Source of the DNA: a virus
IMG/VR virus record: IMGVR_UViG_3300025327_000143
Coordinates: 1-26,122 of that record
Reading direction: 5' to 3' (one strand)
DNA length: 26,122 nucleotides
Below are positions 11,244-19,764 of this stretch, in pieces. The notes under the pieces were generated by a model. It saw nothing but the letters and a program-made list of their open reading frames with translations. It had not been told where the DNA came from and made no database searches. The translations under genes were made by a program, and so were the position numbers. The stretch's first letter is position 1. Each line of letters starts with the position of its first letter.

Positions 11244-13037
11244 ATGGCTGATGCCCTCTTAAAACTGCCTGACGATTCAGCAAATACCGGGAAGCAGCTC
11301 GATACCACCAGCTTGACGGTGGCTGCCCAGACTGTCCACCGTGAGCGCATGACCGTTGCGGGCGCGACTGATGTAGCACTAGCTGCGGTGCTCAATGCCG
11401 CACCGACCACTGACTATGGCTTGGTGGTACGCGCCGCAGGCACTGCATTGGTGCGCGAGAATGACGGCACCAACTCTGAAACGACCCTCTTTGATCTCGA
11501 TTCCGGCGGCGGCGCGCAATACGCGCAGGGCGTCAGTATTCGCAAGGCCGCATCCGGTGGCTCGGTAGAATACGGCACCAGCACCGACCCACTCCGCACC
11601 GATCCCACGGGCACGACTACACAACCTGTCAGCGGAACCGTTACGGCTAACCTCTCCGCCACAGATAATGCCGTGCTGGACACGATTGCAACTCCGGTTG
11701 CGACCATCGGTGCCACACCGCTGCAACGGGTCGCTATCTTCGACGCTGCCGACGCTCAAATTACCAGCTTCGGCGGGGGCACGCAATATACCGAAGATGC
11801 CGCTGCTGCCGCTGACCCGGTTGGCAACGCAACTATCCTGGTTCGTAAAGACGCTCCGGCCACAATCACCTCCCTGGATGGAGACAACGTGGCCCAGCGC
11901 GGCACCAACTACGGGGCTGCTTTTGTCCAGGTAGTCAGCTCTGCCGGGGCGCTGATTGACAGCTTCGGCGGCTCTGGCGGCACAGCCCAAGCCGACGAAT
12001 CGGCCTTTACTGAAGGCACCACCACCATGACACCCATCGGCGGGGTGTTGAACGATACCATCGTCAGCGACCCTACCGAGGACCAGGCTGCTGCTGTCCG
12101 TATTACTGCCAAACGCGCTCTGCATGTCAACCTGCGAAACGTCGCAGGCACTGAAATAACCACCTTCCCCACCACCGGGGTAGCACAGGTTGATGCCTCT
12201 GGCGGCACCGACACCAATGTTGGTTACGACACCGGCAATCTCAACATGCCCACGCAGGACGTGGCCGGGATAATTGATGATGCGGCATTCACCCCAGCAA
12301 CTAGCGCGATTCAGATGGTGGGGTTTGAGTTTGATGATGCCTCTCCAGACTCAGTTAATGAAGGTGATGGCGGCGCGGCCCGCATGTCCGCCAACCGCAA
12401 TATCTACACCAATATCCGCGACAATGCAGGCAACGAACGTGGATTGAATGTAGATACCAACGGGGAAATCGGCATCGGGGCCATCCGTACCTCAGTCACA
12501 CCCGGCACCGCTGCCGCCAACCTGGGCAAAGCAGAAGATGTTGCACACGCATCTGGCGACGTGGGTGTGTACGCACTGGCGGTGCGGGACGATACGCCCG
12601 CCGCGCACAGCGGCACAGACGGCGACTACGAATCACTGCATGTCAACGCCGACGGTGGTCTATGGGTCAGCTCCACCCCTTGCACCACCGGCGGACTGAC
12701 AATCTTCCGCAGCCTTGACCTCGATGAGACTGAAGAAGAAGTTAAAGCCACTGCGGGGTGCGTCTTCTCTCTATGGTTCACCAACACCGCCACGTCAACG
12801 CGCTGGCTCAAGTTCTACAACGCCACTGCCGCCAATGTGACGGTAGGCACCACAACTCCTGTCCTCACCATCGGCTTGCCGGGTAACGCCTCAGACGACA
12901 TCTCAGGCATGTTTGGCGGCGCGTATGGCTGGATGTTCGGCACCGCCATCACTGTCGCCGCTACAACCGGCGTTGCAGATGCAGATACCGGCGCTCCTGG
13001 TGCAAACGATGTTATCGTCAACATCGGTTATCGGTAG
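11244..13037 (+). CDS. Fibre or decoration-like structural protein, 597 aa
   Basis: A Thr/Ala/Gly/Asp-rich, beta-repetitive protein typical of phage fibres or capsid-surface proteins. Recurrent units combine L-H-V-N or I-Y-x-N-I-R with G-x-E and G-T (RALHVNLRNVAGTEI, RNIYTNIRDNAGNE, YESLHVNADGGLWVS). The last 110 residues form a separate globular domain (SLWFTNTATSTRWLKFYN, then VNIGYR). No enzyme motif is visible. ATG 11244 has AGGTAAAG upstream. It lies before the portal gene, a less common place for a fibre, so a head-decorating or neck role is possible. Confidence 0.7.
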   Translation: MADALLKLPDDSANTGKQLDTTSLTVAAQTVHRERMTVAGATDVALAAVLNAAPTTDYGLVVRAAGTALVRENDGTNSETTLFDLDSGGGAQYAQGVSIRKAASGGSVEYGTSTDPLRTDPTGTTTQPVSGTVTANLSATDNAVLDTIATPVATIGATPLQRVAIFDAADAQITSFGGGTQYTEDAAAAADPVGNATILVRKDAPATITSLDGDNVAQRGTNYGAAFVQVVSSAGALIDSFGGSGGTAQADESAFTEGTTTMTPIGGVLNDTIVSDPTEDQAAAVRITAKRALHVNLRNVAGTEITTFPTTGVAQVDASGGTDTNVGYDTGNLNMPTQDVAGIIDDAAFTPATSAIQMVGFEFDDASPDSVNEGDGGAARMSANRNIYTNIRDNAGNERGLNVDTNGEIGIGAIRTSVTPGTAAANLGKAEDVAHASGDVGVYALAVRDDTPAAHSGTDGDYESLHVNADGGLWVSSTPCTTGGLTIFRSLDLDETEEEVKATAGCVFSLWFTNTATSTRWLKFYNATAANVTVGTTTPVLTIGLPGNASDDISGMFGGAYGWMFGTAITVAATTGVADADTGAPGANDVIVNIGYR

Positions 13038-13044
13038 AGGATAA

Positions 13045-13443
13045 ATGGCCTGGACAACTGAAATCATCGAGAAGACCAAAGACGCAAGGATGTTGGTGCG
13101 TTTTAGCGAGGACGTAACAGGCTTCTCTGCGGATCAGGTTATTGACCCGCGTTTCATAGACGCCGAGATTCGCGCGGCCATCATTCGCTATGACGCCTTA
13201 ATCAGTAAGACCCTTGGCAGTTATACGCCAGCGCCGCTGCCCCCACCTCCTTCTCCTGATCCCGACCGCAGCAAACTAGACATATTCATCGCCCAAGTCG
13301 GCTTGCTGCGAAACTATCAAGAACTGATTAACATGGGCGGGTTGGCAAGCAATGACTCTGATGCTGCCGCGCTCCGTACACAGATTCGTGACTTCATCGC
13401 CACTAATCCAGCCATCAAGACCAAACTGGTGCGTAACATCTAA
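13045..13443 (+). CDS. Hypothetical protein with proline linker, 132 aa
   Basis: ATG 13045 follows GTAGAGGATAA. The N-terminal 55 residues look globular (LVRFSEDVTGFSADQVIDPR); then the linker PAPLPPPPSPDPDRS near residues 57-73 leads into a helical C-terminal domain (LDIFIAQVGLLRNYQELI). A two-domain tether fits a structural or assembly protein. No family recognised. The stop overlaps the next ATG (TAATG). Confidence 0.6.
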   Translation: MAWTTEIIEKTKDARMLVRFSEDVTGFSADQVIDPRFIDAEIRAAIIRYDALISKTLGSYTPAPLPPPPSPDPDRSKLDIFIAQVGLLRNYQELINMGGLASNDSDAAALRTQIRDFIATNPAIKTKLVRNI

Positions 13444-14129
13444 TGGCTTTTAGCATCACCACAGCCACATCATCGCGGGCCTCCAACAGCGATCCCGACT
13501 CGGTGACGCTGCCAGCCAGTGTTTCGGCGGGTGATTTGTGTTTGGCGTTCCATGTTTCAGATAGCACACTGACGCGAACATTTCCTAGTCCCTGGGTGGA
13601 AATACTTGACCAAGCAACATCCAATCACAATATCGGCATAGCTTATCTGATAGCCAGCGGAGGAGAAACTGCCGTATCAGTTACCAAGAGCGGGACGGAG
13701 CGGTTTTCAGCTATTGCTATGCGTATCACTGCTGCCACGTGGCACGGCACAACAGCGCCAGAGGTTGCCGCATTTGCTACCGGCACAAGCAATGTTCCCA
13801 ATCCCAGCGCCGTCAACGCAAGTTGGGGGTCGGAGGCTAACTTATTCATTGCGGTTGGCGTGTGGGACAGTTCTGACGGCGCAGTGACTGTCTCCGCATA
13901 CCCCACAAATTATTCGTCCAACAACACGGCATCTCCGGTTATTAGCTCCTCCGGCCTATGTGCGCTTGGAACCTTTGAAACGACGGCTGCGTCAGATGAC
14001 CCCGGCACGTTCACGATTTCCGCATCAGATGAATGGATGGGCGGGACTGTAGTAGTCAGACCGGCTGGCGGTGCGCCCCCGGCCTTTAGCCCGCCGCACA
14101 ACCTAATGACCCTGGGAGTTGGCCGCTAA
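13443..14129 (+). CDS. Beta-sandwich structural protein, 228 aa
   Basis: Beta-rich Ser/Thr/Ala protein with a pattern known from many phage virion proteins: SVSAGDLCLAFHVSD, then a W-x-E-I strand, a strand NIGIAYLIASGGE and WGSEANLFIAVGVWD. The next gene has the same order (GNWLAAFVYWE, VDVWVVAST, FVAQYSSD), so the pair are likely paralogues. Both are probably displayed on the virion surface, as lectin- or Ig-like domains often are. ATG overlaps the previous stop. Confidence 0.6.
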   Translation: MAFSITTATSSRASNSDPDSVTLPASVSAGDLCLAFHVSDSTLTRTFPSPWVEILDQATSNHNIGIAYLIASGGETAVSVTKSGTERFSAIAMRITAATWHGTTAPEVAAFATGTSNVPNPSAVNASWGSEANLFIAVGVWDSSDGAVTVSAYPTNYSSNNTASPVISSSGLCALGTFETTAASDDPGTFTISASDEWMGGTVVVRPAGGAPPAFSPPHNLMTLGVGR

Positions 14130-14860
14130 TGGCTGGCACGTTCATCAACATTGACCAGGCCGACGGAGCGGCGTCTGCCGCCAGCATCGCCACTCCCGGC
14201 ATCAGCCACACGGCAGGGAATTGGCTGGCAGCGTTTGTCTATTGGGAAGTGGACACTGGAACCGTTACCGGGGTCACCAACGCCGCTGGAGACACTTGGA
14301 CGCAGGTAGCCGGTGCACTCACCCGCTACCCGGACACTTACGGCGGCTCTGTTGATGTCTGGGTAGTTGCAAGCACTATCGGGCACGCTACCGACGTGGT
14401 GACAGCCGCATTTAGTCCCAATCAAGGTAGCCGCGCCATCTTTGTCGCTCAATACTCCAGCGACAACGGCATTCCCACCACCAAAGAAACGATTGCATCC
14501 GGCCAAGATACCAACACCAGCATTACCAGCGCCAGTTTCAGTCCAGCCGCATCCGGCAACCTGAATATCTCGTTGTTGTTGTCCGACCCGCCCGATTTGA
14601 CGTGGACAGCCGATGCTAACTATGTCAAACGCGGGGTGGATGGCGTGCACAACGCCTATCAAGACCGTATCGGAGCGCCTTCCGGGGCGCAAACGGCCAG
14701 TGGAACAATGTCAGCATCAGATCATATAGGCGTTCTAGTGCTGTCGTTTGTACCCACTGCGGCAGCGGGAGTACAAACCCCGCGAGGCTTGCAGACGGCC
14801 TTGGGACTGCAAACAGCTAGATTACTTCAAGTGCCGCTTGGTTTACAGGTGCCTAGATAA
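14129..14860 (+). CDS. Beta-sandwich structural protein with hexapeptide tail, 243 aa
   Basis: Likely paralogue of the gene before it, with the same strand order through residue ~213. The last 30 residues are five hexapeptides: GVQTPR, GLQTAL, GLQTAR, LLQVPL, GLQVPR. Their codons differ between copies, so the repeat is kept at the protein level. A regular hydrophobic/Gln tail of this type could form a beta-helix, trimer or attachment peg. ATG 14129 overlaps the previous stop and the stop overlaps the portal ATG. Confidence 0.6.
   Translation: MAGTFINIDQADGAASAASIATPGISHTAGNWLAAFVYWEVDTGTVTGVTNAAGDTWTQVAGALTRYPDTYGGSVDVWVVASTIGHATDVVTAAFSPNQGSRAIFVAQYSSDNGIPTTKETIASGQDTNTSITSASFSPAASGNLNISLLLSDPPDLTWTADANYVKRGVDGVHNAYQDRIGAPSGAQTASGTMSASDHIGVLVLSFVPTAAAGVQTPRGLQTALGLQTARLLQVPLGLQVPR
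14768..14857 (+). repeat. Five hexapeptide repeats encoded in tandem
   Basis: Five 18-base units encode [G/L]-[V/L]-Q-[T/V]-[P/A]-[R/L]. Leu uses TTG, CTG, CTT and TTA, and Gln uses CAA and CAG among the copies, so the DNA has diverged while the peptide pattern has not. Confidence 0.75.
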
Positions 14861-16941
14861 TGGCCATAGGCGACGCTCCAGATAAACTGATCGCTCTGAC
14901 CTACACAGACGGGCGCGCTCCCGGTGCTACGGACTATGAGAGCGAATCGCTCAAGCCCCCGGATCGCACTGACAAAGCCGATATTAAGCCTGCGCCGTCC
15001 AAGTGGACAGACGCCTTCGCGCTGCGCGCCGTACTGGCCGATTTCAGCAAGTTCAGCCAATTCAGGATGCAGCATTGGGACCAGCGATGGACGGACAATG
15101 ACCGCATCCTGCATGCCAACGTCGAGCAGAAAACATGGCCCGGCACAGACGTTCCCCGCGCGAGCATCGGCGTAAAGCTCGAACAGCAGCAGCTTGAAAG
15201 TCTGCTGCCGTACTTGCATGAAGGCATCTTTTCCGCGCCCGACGGTATTTGGTTTGATCTGTTTCCGCGTCCGACTACGCCGCCGGATGCTGCGATTGCC
15301 GCCAGGGAGTTTATGGCGATGCAAACGGACTACGCTGAAGTGGAAGCGCAGTTCCAGCATGTGTTCCGATCGCTGGGGCATCACGGCACGGGCTGTATCA
15401 AGGTCAGTTGGTGCAAGAAGCGATACGACCGGGCGGAATGGAAGCCCGCCACGGTTGCGAACAGGAGCGGTTACGGCGGCCAGAGCACCATGCAGCGGAG
15501 CAGCTACACTGAATACCAGGGTTACCCAGAAGCAACCTACGTCAGCCTGCGCGATCTGTATGTGGACTCCTCGCTCAAGGTGCCGGATCTCCAGAAGGCC
15601 CAAGTCGTCATTCAGCGCGGATTCATAGGTTATGACGAACTACTGCGCATGGCCGAATCAGACAAGGACTACAAAATACCCGGCAAAGCAGAATTGCAGC
15701 AGTATATGTCCAGCAGGTCAACACCCAAGGAAGCTCCGGCAGACAGTGAGCGCCGCCAGTCGCTATCAGAGGCTGGGCAGACCGAGATTCACATGCAAGG
15801 CACGACCGACCCGGCCCGCGCTCGCTTTGAGGTGCTGGAATACTGGAGCCAGGACCGCTTCGTGGTTGTGCTGGAACGCAAATGGCTCATCTGCAACAAG
15901 AAGAATCCATACGGCTTCATCCCGTACCGTAGTTGCAACTTTCAGGACGTGCTCGATTCGCTCTACGGCAAGGGCTTGGCCGAGATTCTGGAATACGAGC
16001 AGATGCTGCAACAGGGGTTGATTAATAGTCACTTAGACGAAGTGGCGCTGATTATTCACGGGGCCTTAGTAGTGCAGGTTGGCTCCGTGCAGAACAAGAA
16101 CGAACTCCGTCCTCGGCCCGGCCAGGTCATCTTTAGCACCAATGCGGAGACGGGCATCCGCGAACTGAAACGTTCCGCCGTCACGCAAGACTGGTTCATC
16201 GCCTTGCAGCAATCTCAGATGCGGGCGCAACAGTACACAGGCCTGTCCGACATCATCACGCAGGGCGCGCCTGGGGTTGCCAGTAGCGTCACGCGCACGG
16301 CCAGGGGCGTAAGCGCATTGGCTGGAGCTGCCCACAGCCGTATCCAGTACGTTATCGAACGCATCGAGAACAGGATGATCGTGCCCATGCTTGGGGACTT
16401 CATCAAGCTCAATAAGCTATTCCTCGATCCTCAGAAGCGTATCCCGGTGCTCGGACCAAATGGCGCGCAGGCGCTGTTTGATCCGTTGGCGATCCTCAAC
16501 CACGAGTTTCGCGTTGAACTCCGCGCCGGGAGCAAGATGGCCGCTAAGTCCGCCATGCAGCAGACCTTGCCCATCGTGCTGCAAACCGTCATGGCGGCAA
16601 TCGAGCCGATGCGGCAGCAGGGTGTAAAGACCAACATCCCTGCGATTGTGCGGGACATGCTGGAAGCCTATGGTTGGCGCAACCGCAACGATTGGTTTAA
16701 GGCCATGTCGCCCGAAGAAATGCAGGCCATGCAGCAGGAGCAGCAAGGCCCGGAAGTACAGAAACAGCAGTTCAAGGCGGAACGGGAGGAAGCGCGATTT
16801 GACGCGCAGCACGCCAAGATGGAGGAGCAGGCAGGGTTGGACATTCTCAAGGATGTGCTGAGTAAAGCCTTGGAGGGCAAGCCCGCCGCCGCCAACACGC
16901 TGCGAATGGCTCTGGCCTCGATAGGAGCGGAAGATGCCTGA
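14860..16941 (+). CDS. Portal (head-tail connector) protein, 693 aa
   Basis: Forms the ring at the capsid vertex through which DNA enters and leaves. Length, position after terminase and before scaffold and capsid, and the core (FQDVLDSLYGKGLAEILEYE, QMLQQGLINSHLDE, PGQVIFSTNAE, TGLSDIITQG) match large podovirus-type portals. The C-terminal 75 residues are Gln/Glu-rich and helical (MQAMQQEQQGPEVQKQQFKA), like the barrel or clip tail of such portals. An internal low-complexity region near residues 285-310 is probably a surface loop. ATG 14860 overlaps the previous stop; the end overlaps the next ATG by 8 bases. Confidence 0.85.
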   Translation: MAIGDAPDKLIALTYTDGRAPGATDYESESLKPPDRTDKADIKPAPSKWTDAFALRAVLADFSKFSQFRMQHWDQRWTDNDRILHANVEQKTWPGTDVPRASIGVKLEQQQLESLLPYLHEGIFSAPDGIWFDLFPRPTTPPDAAIAAREFMAMQTDYAEVEAQFQHVFRSLGHHGTGCIKVSWCKKRYDRAEWKPATVANRSGYGGQSTMQRSSYTEYQGYPEATYVSLRDLYVDSSLKVPDLQKAQVVIQRGFIGYDELLRMAESDKDYKIPGKAELQQYMSSRSTPKEAPADSERRQSLSEAGQTEIHMQGTTDPARARFEVLEYWSQDRFVVVLERKWLICNKKNPYGFIPYRSCNFQDVLDSLYGKGLAEILEYEQMLQQGLINSHLDEVALIIHGALVVQVGSVQNKNELRPRPGQVIFSTNAETGIRELKRSAVTQDWFIALQQSQMRAQQYTGLSDIITQGAPGVASSVTRTARGVSALAGAAHSRIQYVIERIENRMIVPMLGDFIKLNKLFLDPQKRIPVLGPNGAQALFDPLAILNHEFRVELRAGSKMAAKSAMQQTLPIVLQTVMAAIEPMRQQGVKTNIPAIVRDMLEAYGWRNRNDWFKAMSPEEMQAMQQEQQGPEVQKQQFKAEREEARFDAQHAKMEEQAGLDILKDVLSKALEGKPAAANTLRMALASIGAEDA

Positions 16942-17284
16942 CCCCAAGAGCGTCAATCAAGCGTTGCGGTGGTTTCGCAACAAGCTGGGCGTTTACGGAA
17001 TAGACGGAGAGATTCTATTCGTCGGAAAGTGGCAGGCATCATGGCGCAGGGATTTCCCATCCCACGTAATCCCGAACAGGAAAGCCAAGGCCATGCTGTC
17101 TCTTTATACCGATGCCGCCGCAGAGGCCCAGGCGAAGCTGGACCACCTAGCGATATATCTGGAAGTCACCACTGACGAAGTGCTGGCCGCACGCAAGCGC
17201 GTGACCCAGGCCGGATTCGGAGATGTGACTATCGAAGCCGACAACAAACAGCGGTATGTGATCGCCAGGAAGGTGGGCAGATGA
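16934..17284 (+). CDS. Hypothetical protein, 116 aa
   Basis: ATG 16934 overlaps the portal end and has AGGAGCGGAAG upstream. The product has an N-terminal part with FRNKLGVYGIDGEILFVGKW and a helical C-terminal half (AAAEAQAKLDHLAIYLEVTT, then DEVLAARKRVTQAGF). It lies where phages often encode a small head-assembly or connector protein. No family recognised. The stop overlaps the next start (ATGA). Confidence 0.6.
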   Translation: MPDPKSVNQALRWFRNKLGVYGIDGEILFVGKWQASWRRDFPSHVIPNRKAKAMLSLYTDAAAEAQAKLDHLAIYLEVTTDEVLAARKRVTQAGFGDVTIEADNKQRYVIARKVGR

Positions 17285-17589
17285 ACTTGCCATTCCTCAA
17301 GCCTCGTAGTGCCAGAAACGTTTCCACTACAGTGCCGCACGTCCGCCCGGCCGCTGATGACAAAGAGTGCGCAGAGCGAGCCGCTGCATTCATCATGCAG
17401 CCTTTTTGGCCGGAAATGCTGTCCATGCTGGCCGAGACAAGGGCGATGGCGCTAGAAGAAATGCGCAAGCGGCATGATACGTGGGATGAAGACGCCCGCG
17501 CCCTGGAGTATTGGCGAGCCATTGACGAACTGGCCATGCGCATTGAAACGTATCCGCAGTCCATCATCGAACAAGGAGAACAGTCGTGA
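17281..17589 (+). CDS. Helical hypothetical protein, 102 aa
   Basis: ATG 17281 overlaps the previous stop; upstream AAGGTGGGCAG is a fair ribosome site. Mostly helical from residue 28 on (ECAERAAAFIMQPFWPEML, then TRAMALEEMRKRHDTW). Small helical proteins between portal and scaffold genes are common and usually assist head assembly. No named family. The stop overlaps the scaffold GTG. Confidence 0.6.
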   Translation: MNLPFLKPRSARNVSTTVPHVRPAADDKECAERAAAFIMQPFWPEMLSMLAETRAMALEEMRKRHDTWDEDARALEYWRAIDELAMRIETYPQSIIEQGEQS

Positions 17590-18311
17590 GCGAGACAGCC
17601 ACACAGGAACAAAAGAAAGTGCGCATCGAGATACCGGGAGTAGATGGCAGTGGTGCCCAAGTATTCGAGGGCGAGACCGAAACGGAAGTGCTTGGCAAGC
17701 TCCAGCAAGCCCAGGAGCATGCCAGCAAGAAGATACGCGAACAGCAACAGCAGTTGGACGATTTACAGGCCCGCTACACGCCAGCTCCAGCCGCACCGGA
17801 GGCCGATGGGTTTGATCGCAACGGTTACTTCAACGTACTGTATGAAGACCCGCGCAAAGCTTTCGACCAGATGTTTGAGCAGCGATTCGGCATGAGCGTC
17901 AAGGACGCTGCAACCGAATGGCAGAGCATGCGCGAGGCCAGCGACTTTATCAACGTCAACAAGGTTGGGCATGCGCTTATTGCCAAGCACCCGGAACTGC
18001 GCCAGGTGACGCCGGAAGACAGCAACGAAAACGCCAAGATGCTCGACAAGATCATGGCCGAGAACAAGTGGGAATACACTCTGGGCAACTTGGAAGCCGC
18101 CTACGCTGTGGCAACTACGCAGGGGAAGATGCGGCTCCCAGCCAAGCCGAATACGGAGGCCGATGTGCCGCCACATCCCCCCGCCACGCTAACCGGACAT
18201 TCCGGCGGCGGGGAACCGGCCGACGAAAAAGAATTGCTGCGCACCATGAGCACTGACCAGGTGCGTGAGTACTACATCAACAAGCACAAGAACGCACAGC
18301 GCAGCACCTAG
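17586..18311 (+). CDS. Probable capsid scaffolding protein, 241 aa
   Basis: Lies between portal and major capsid genes, the standard place of a scaffold, which shapes the procapsid and leaves before DNA packaging. GTG 17586 follows AAGGAGAACA. Residues ~32-62 are a Gln-rich coiled coil (LQQAQEHASKKIREQQQQL), followed by a Pro/Ala linker, a helical domain (PRKAFDQMFEQRFGMSV) and a short basic helical C-terminus (REYYINKHKN) of the kind that contacts the coat protein. Identification is from position and build. Confidence 0.7.
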   Translation: MSETATQEQKKVRIEIPGVDGSGAQVFEGETETEVLGKLQQAQEHASKKIREQQQQLDDLQARYTPAPAAPEADGFDRNGYFNVLYEDPRKAFDQMFEQRFGMSVKDAATEWQSMREASDFINVNKVGHALIAKHPELRQVTPEDSNENAKMLDKIMAENKWEYTLGNLEAAYAVATTQGKMRLPAKPNTEADVPPHPPATLTGHSGGGEPADEKELLRTMSTDQVREYYINKHKNAQRST

Positions 18312-18316
18312 TTTTC

Positions 18317-18387
18317 TCCCCGGATTGGGGAACAGCCAAGGGCGGATTGCCCGCAGGCAGCAACAAACCCGACTCTACGGATTGTAG
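18317..18387 (+). promoter_or_regulatory. Three tandem hairpins with identical GGATT loops
   Basis: In the 117-base leader of the capsid gene three short hairpins share the loop GGATT: TCCCC-GGATT-GGGGA (18317-18331), GGGC-GGATT-GCCC (18340-18352) and CTAC-GGATT-GTAG (18375-18387). The stems differ but each pairs perfectly, which is what selection for structure plus loop would leave. They precede AAAGGAGG and the ATG by about 40 bases. A protein- or RNA-binding element that controls capsid translation or message stability is plausible; it could also be a site in DNA. Confidence 0.6.
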
Positions 18388-18428
18388 CGAAGGGCCAGTG
18401 AAGACCTCTAAAACAAAGGAGGCCATCA

Positions 18429-19406
18429 ATGGCCTATACAGCAGCGAGCGTCTTAACTTCCAGCGCAACCATTGTCCACGACGCTTCGGCGTACTTTGAC
18501 AGGGTAGCGCTGGACAACGTGAAGAAGGCATTACGCTTCACCACGTTATGCACACCCAAGCGCCTGCCCAAACAGAGCGGCTTGGTGCACCAGATGTTCC
18601 GTTATATCCCGTTTACCACAACCTCTGCTAGCATCACTACCGCCGGCACGCAGGGCGCTGTGGGAACGGGCTTGGCAATCACCAGCGAAACCGTACAGGC
18701 TACGATTGTGCAGTATTTCGACTTCGTAAACCTGTCGGACCTGTACGTTGAAACCATCATTGACAGCGACTCCGCGCAATCCATTGCGACTGAGATGGGC
18801 TACCGGGCCGGATTGGCCGTAGACATCATCACCCGCACTGAGTTTGATGCTGGGTCAGCAACTACCTCTACTGCACTTGTTGGTTCGGCATTGGGTGCAG
18901 CCGACTTCCGCAAGGCGGCCAGCCTGCTGCGGGGCACAGATGTACGGCCCCACACCGGACCCGACTATCTCTCGTTGTCGCATCCCTATGTCCAATATGA
19001 CCTCATCAGCGACAACACGTCTGGCGGGTTCATTGACATCAACAAGTACACCGGCCCCAGCAATCCTGCGCTTTTTGAGGGCGAGGAACTGGGCAAGATT
19101 GCCGGCGTGCGTCTCGGCACATCCACCAACGTTGGAGTATCCGGCGAGGGTGCCACCACGAAGTACTGGACGTATGTGGTTGGCAAGGGTGCGGTTGCGG
19201 CGGTCAACCTGGGCGATGGCACCATCGGCGGCGGGTCTAACCCGAACGTCTGGGTGCTCGATCACAGCAAGGACAAGGCCGATCCGGCTGGCGTCATCAA
19301 GACCAGCATCGCGTACAACTTCAAGTTTGACGCGAAGCGTTTGCTGACCACCAATGACGTGGAGCGGTACAGGCAAGTTGCGGCAGACTCAACCATCGCC
19401 TCCTAG
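18429..19406 (+). CDS. Major capsid protein, N4-gp56-like, 325 aa
   Basis: Main shell protein. The sequence follows the N4-gp56 layout: an N-terminal helix, LVHQMFRYIPFTTTSASITT with the T-x-x-G segment, ATIVQYFDFVNLSDLYVETI, a long helix (TEMGYRAGLAVDIITRTEF), an ADFRKAASLLRG helix (A-domain region) and a C-terminal WVLDHS and IAYNFKFDAKRLL. Length is slightly short of many members but complete. Excellent AAAGGAGG before the ATG. As the most expressed late gene it has its own long leader with structured RNA on the upstream side. Confidence 0.85.
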   Translation: MAYTAASVLTSSATIVHDASAYFDRVALDNVKKALRFTTLCTPKRLPKQSGLVHQMFRYIPFTTTSASITTAGTQGAVGTGLAITSETVQATIVQYFDFVNLSDLYVETIIDSDSAQSIATEMGYRAGLAVDIITRTEFDAGSATTSTALVGSALGAADFRKAASLLRGTDVRPHTGPDYLSLSHPYVQYDLISDNTSGGFIDINKYTGPSNPALFEGEELGKIAGVRLGTSTNVGVSGEGATTKYWTYVVGKGAVAAVNLGDGTIGGGSNPNVWVLDHSKDKADPAGVIKTSIAYNFKFDAKRLLTTNDVERYRQVAADSTIAS

Positions 19407-19413
19407 CTGGGGG

Positions 19414-19455
19414 TGGAGCGACCTGGGCGCGTCGTAAAACCGCCCAACATCTCCA
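19414..19455 (+). promoter_or_regulatory. Bulged hairpin before the decoration-like gene
   Basis: TGGGCG at 19424-19429 pairs with CGCCCA at 19441-19446, and outer arms TGGAG (19414) and CTCCA (19451) can also pair, leaving small bulges. The structure ends right at the AAGGAGGAG ribosome site of the next gene. With no U-run, an RNA-processing or translation-tuning hairpin after the capsid gene is likelier than a terminator. Confidence 0.45.
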
Positions 19456-19467
19456 AGGAGGAGACAC

Positions 19468-19764
19468 ATGGCTACCATCGGCACGATTACTCAGGCACCA
19501 ACGGCTTTATTTGCACGCATGAGCGTTCAGGCGACTATCACGGCTGATTCCGTAGCGGCAACTGTCGTTGCCAATCAGACATTCACGGTTCCGGGGCTTA
19601 CAACGGACATGATTATCTCTGTCGAGCAAGTTGCCCCGGCCACGAATGCCTGCTGTATTGGCGGGCGTGTGTCTTCTGCGGATACTTTGCAGTTGACCTA
19701 CATCAACCCCACGGCTGCGGGCGTGACTCCGACTGCGGGAACGTACAAGATTCTCGCCTTCTGA
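19468..19764 (+). CDS. Capsid decoration-like protein, 98 aa
   Basis: Small beta protein next to the capsid gene, with the pattern A-D-S-V-A-A-x-T, N-Q-T-F-T-V-x-G-L, D-M-I-I-S-V, G-R-V-S-S-A-D-T-L-Q-L-T-Y-I-N-P-T and T-P-T-A-G-T-Y. I know this arrangement from many phage genomes directly after the capsid gene, where it is annotated as a structural or head protein. Strong AAGGAGGAGAC upstream. A role as capsid-surface decoration is inferred from position. Confidence 0.7.
   Translation: MATIGTITQAPTALFARMSVQATITADSVAATVVANQTFTVPGLTTDMIISVEQVAPATNACCIGGRVSSADTLQLTYINPTAAGVTPTAGTYKILAF

Noticed and set aside
11379-12125. 248-aa frame on the minus strand
   Set aside because: Antisense to the fibre-like gene, with Cys/Gly/Arg-rich composition expected from the reverse of GC-rich coding DNA; no minus-strand gene is otherwise supported.
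14827-15603. 258-aa frame on the minus strand
   Set aside because: Lies opposite the portal gene and shows no motif; long antisense frames are common in GC-rich genes.
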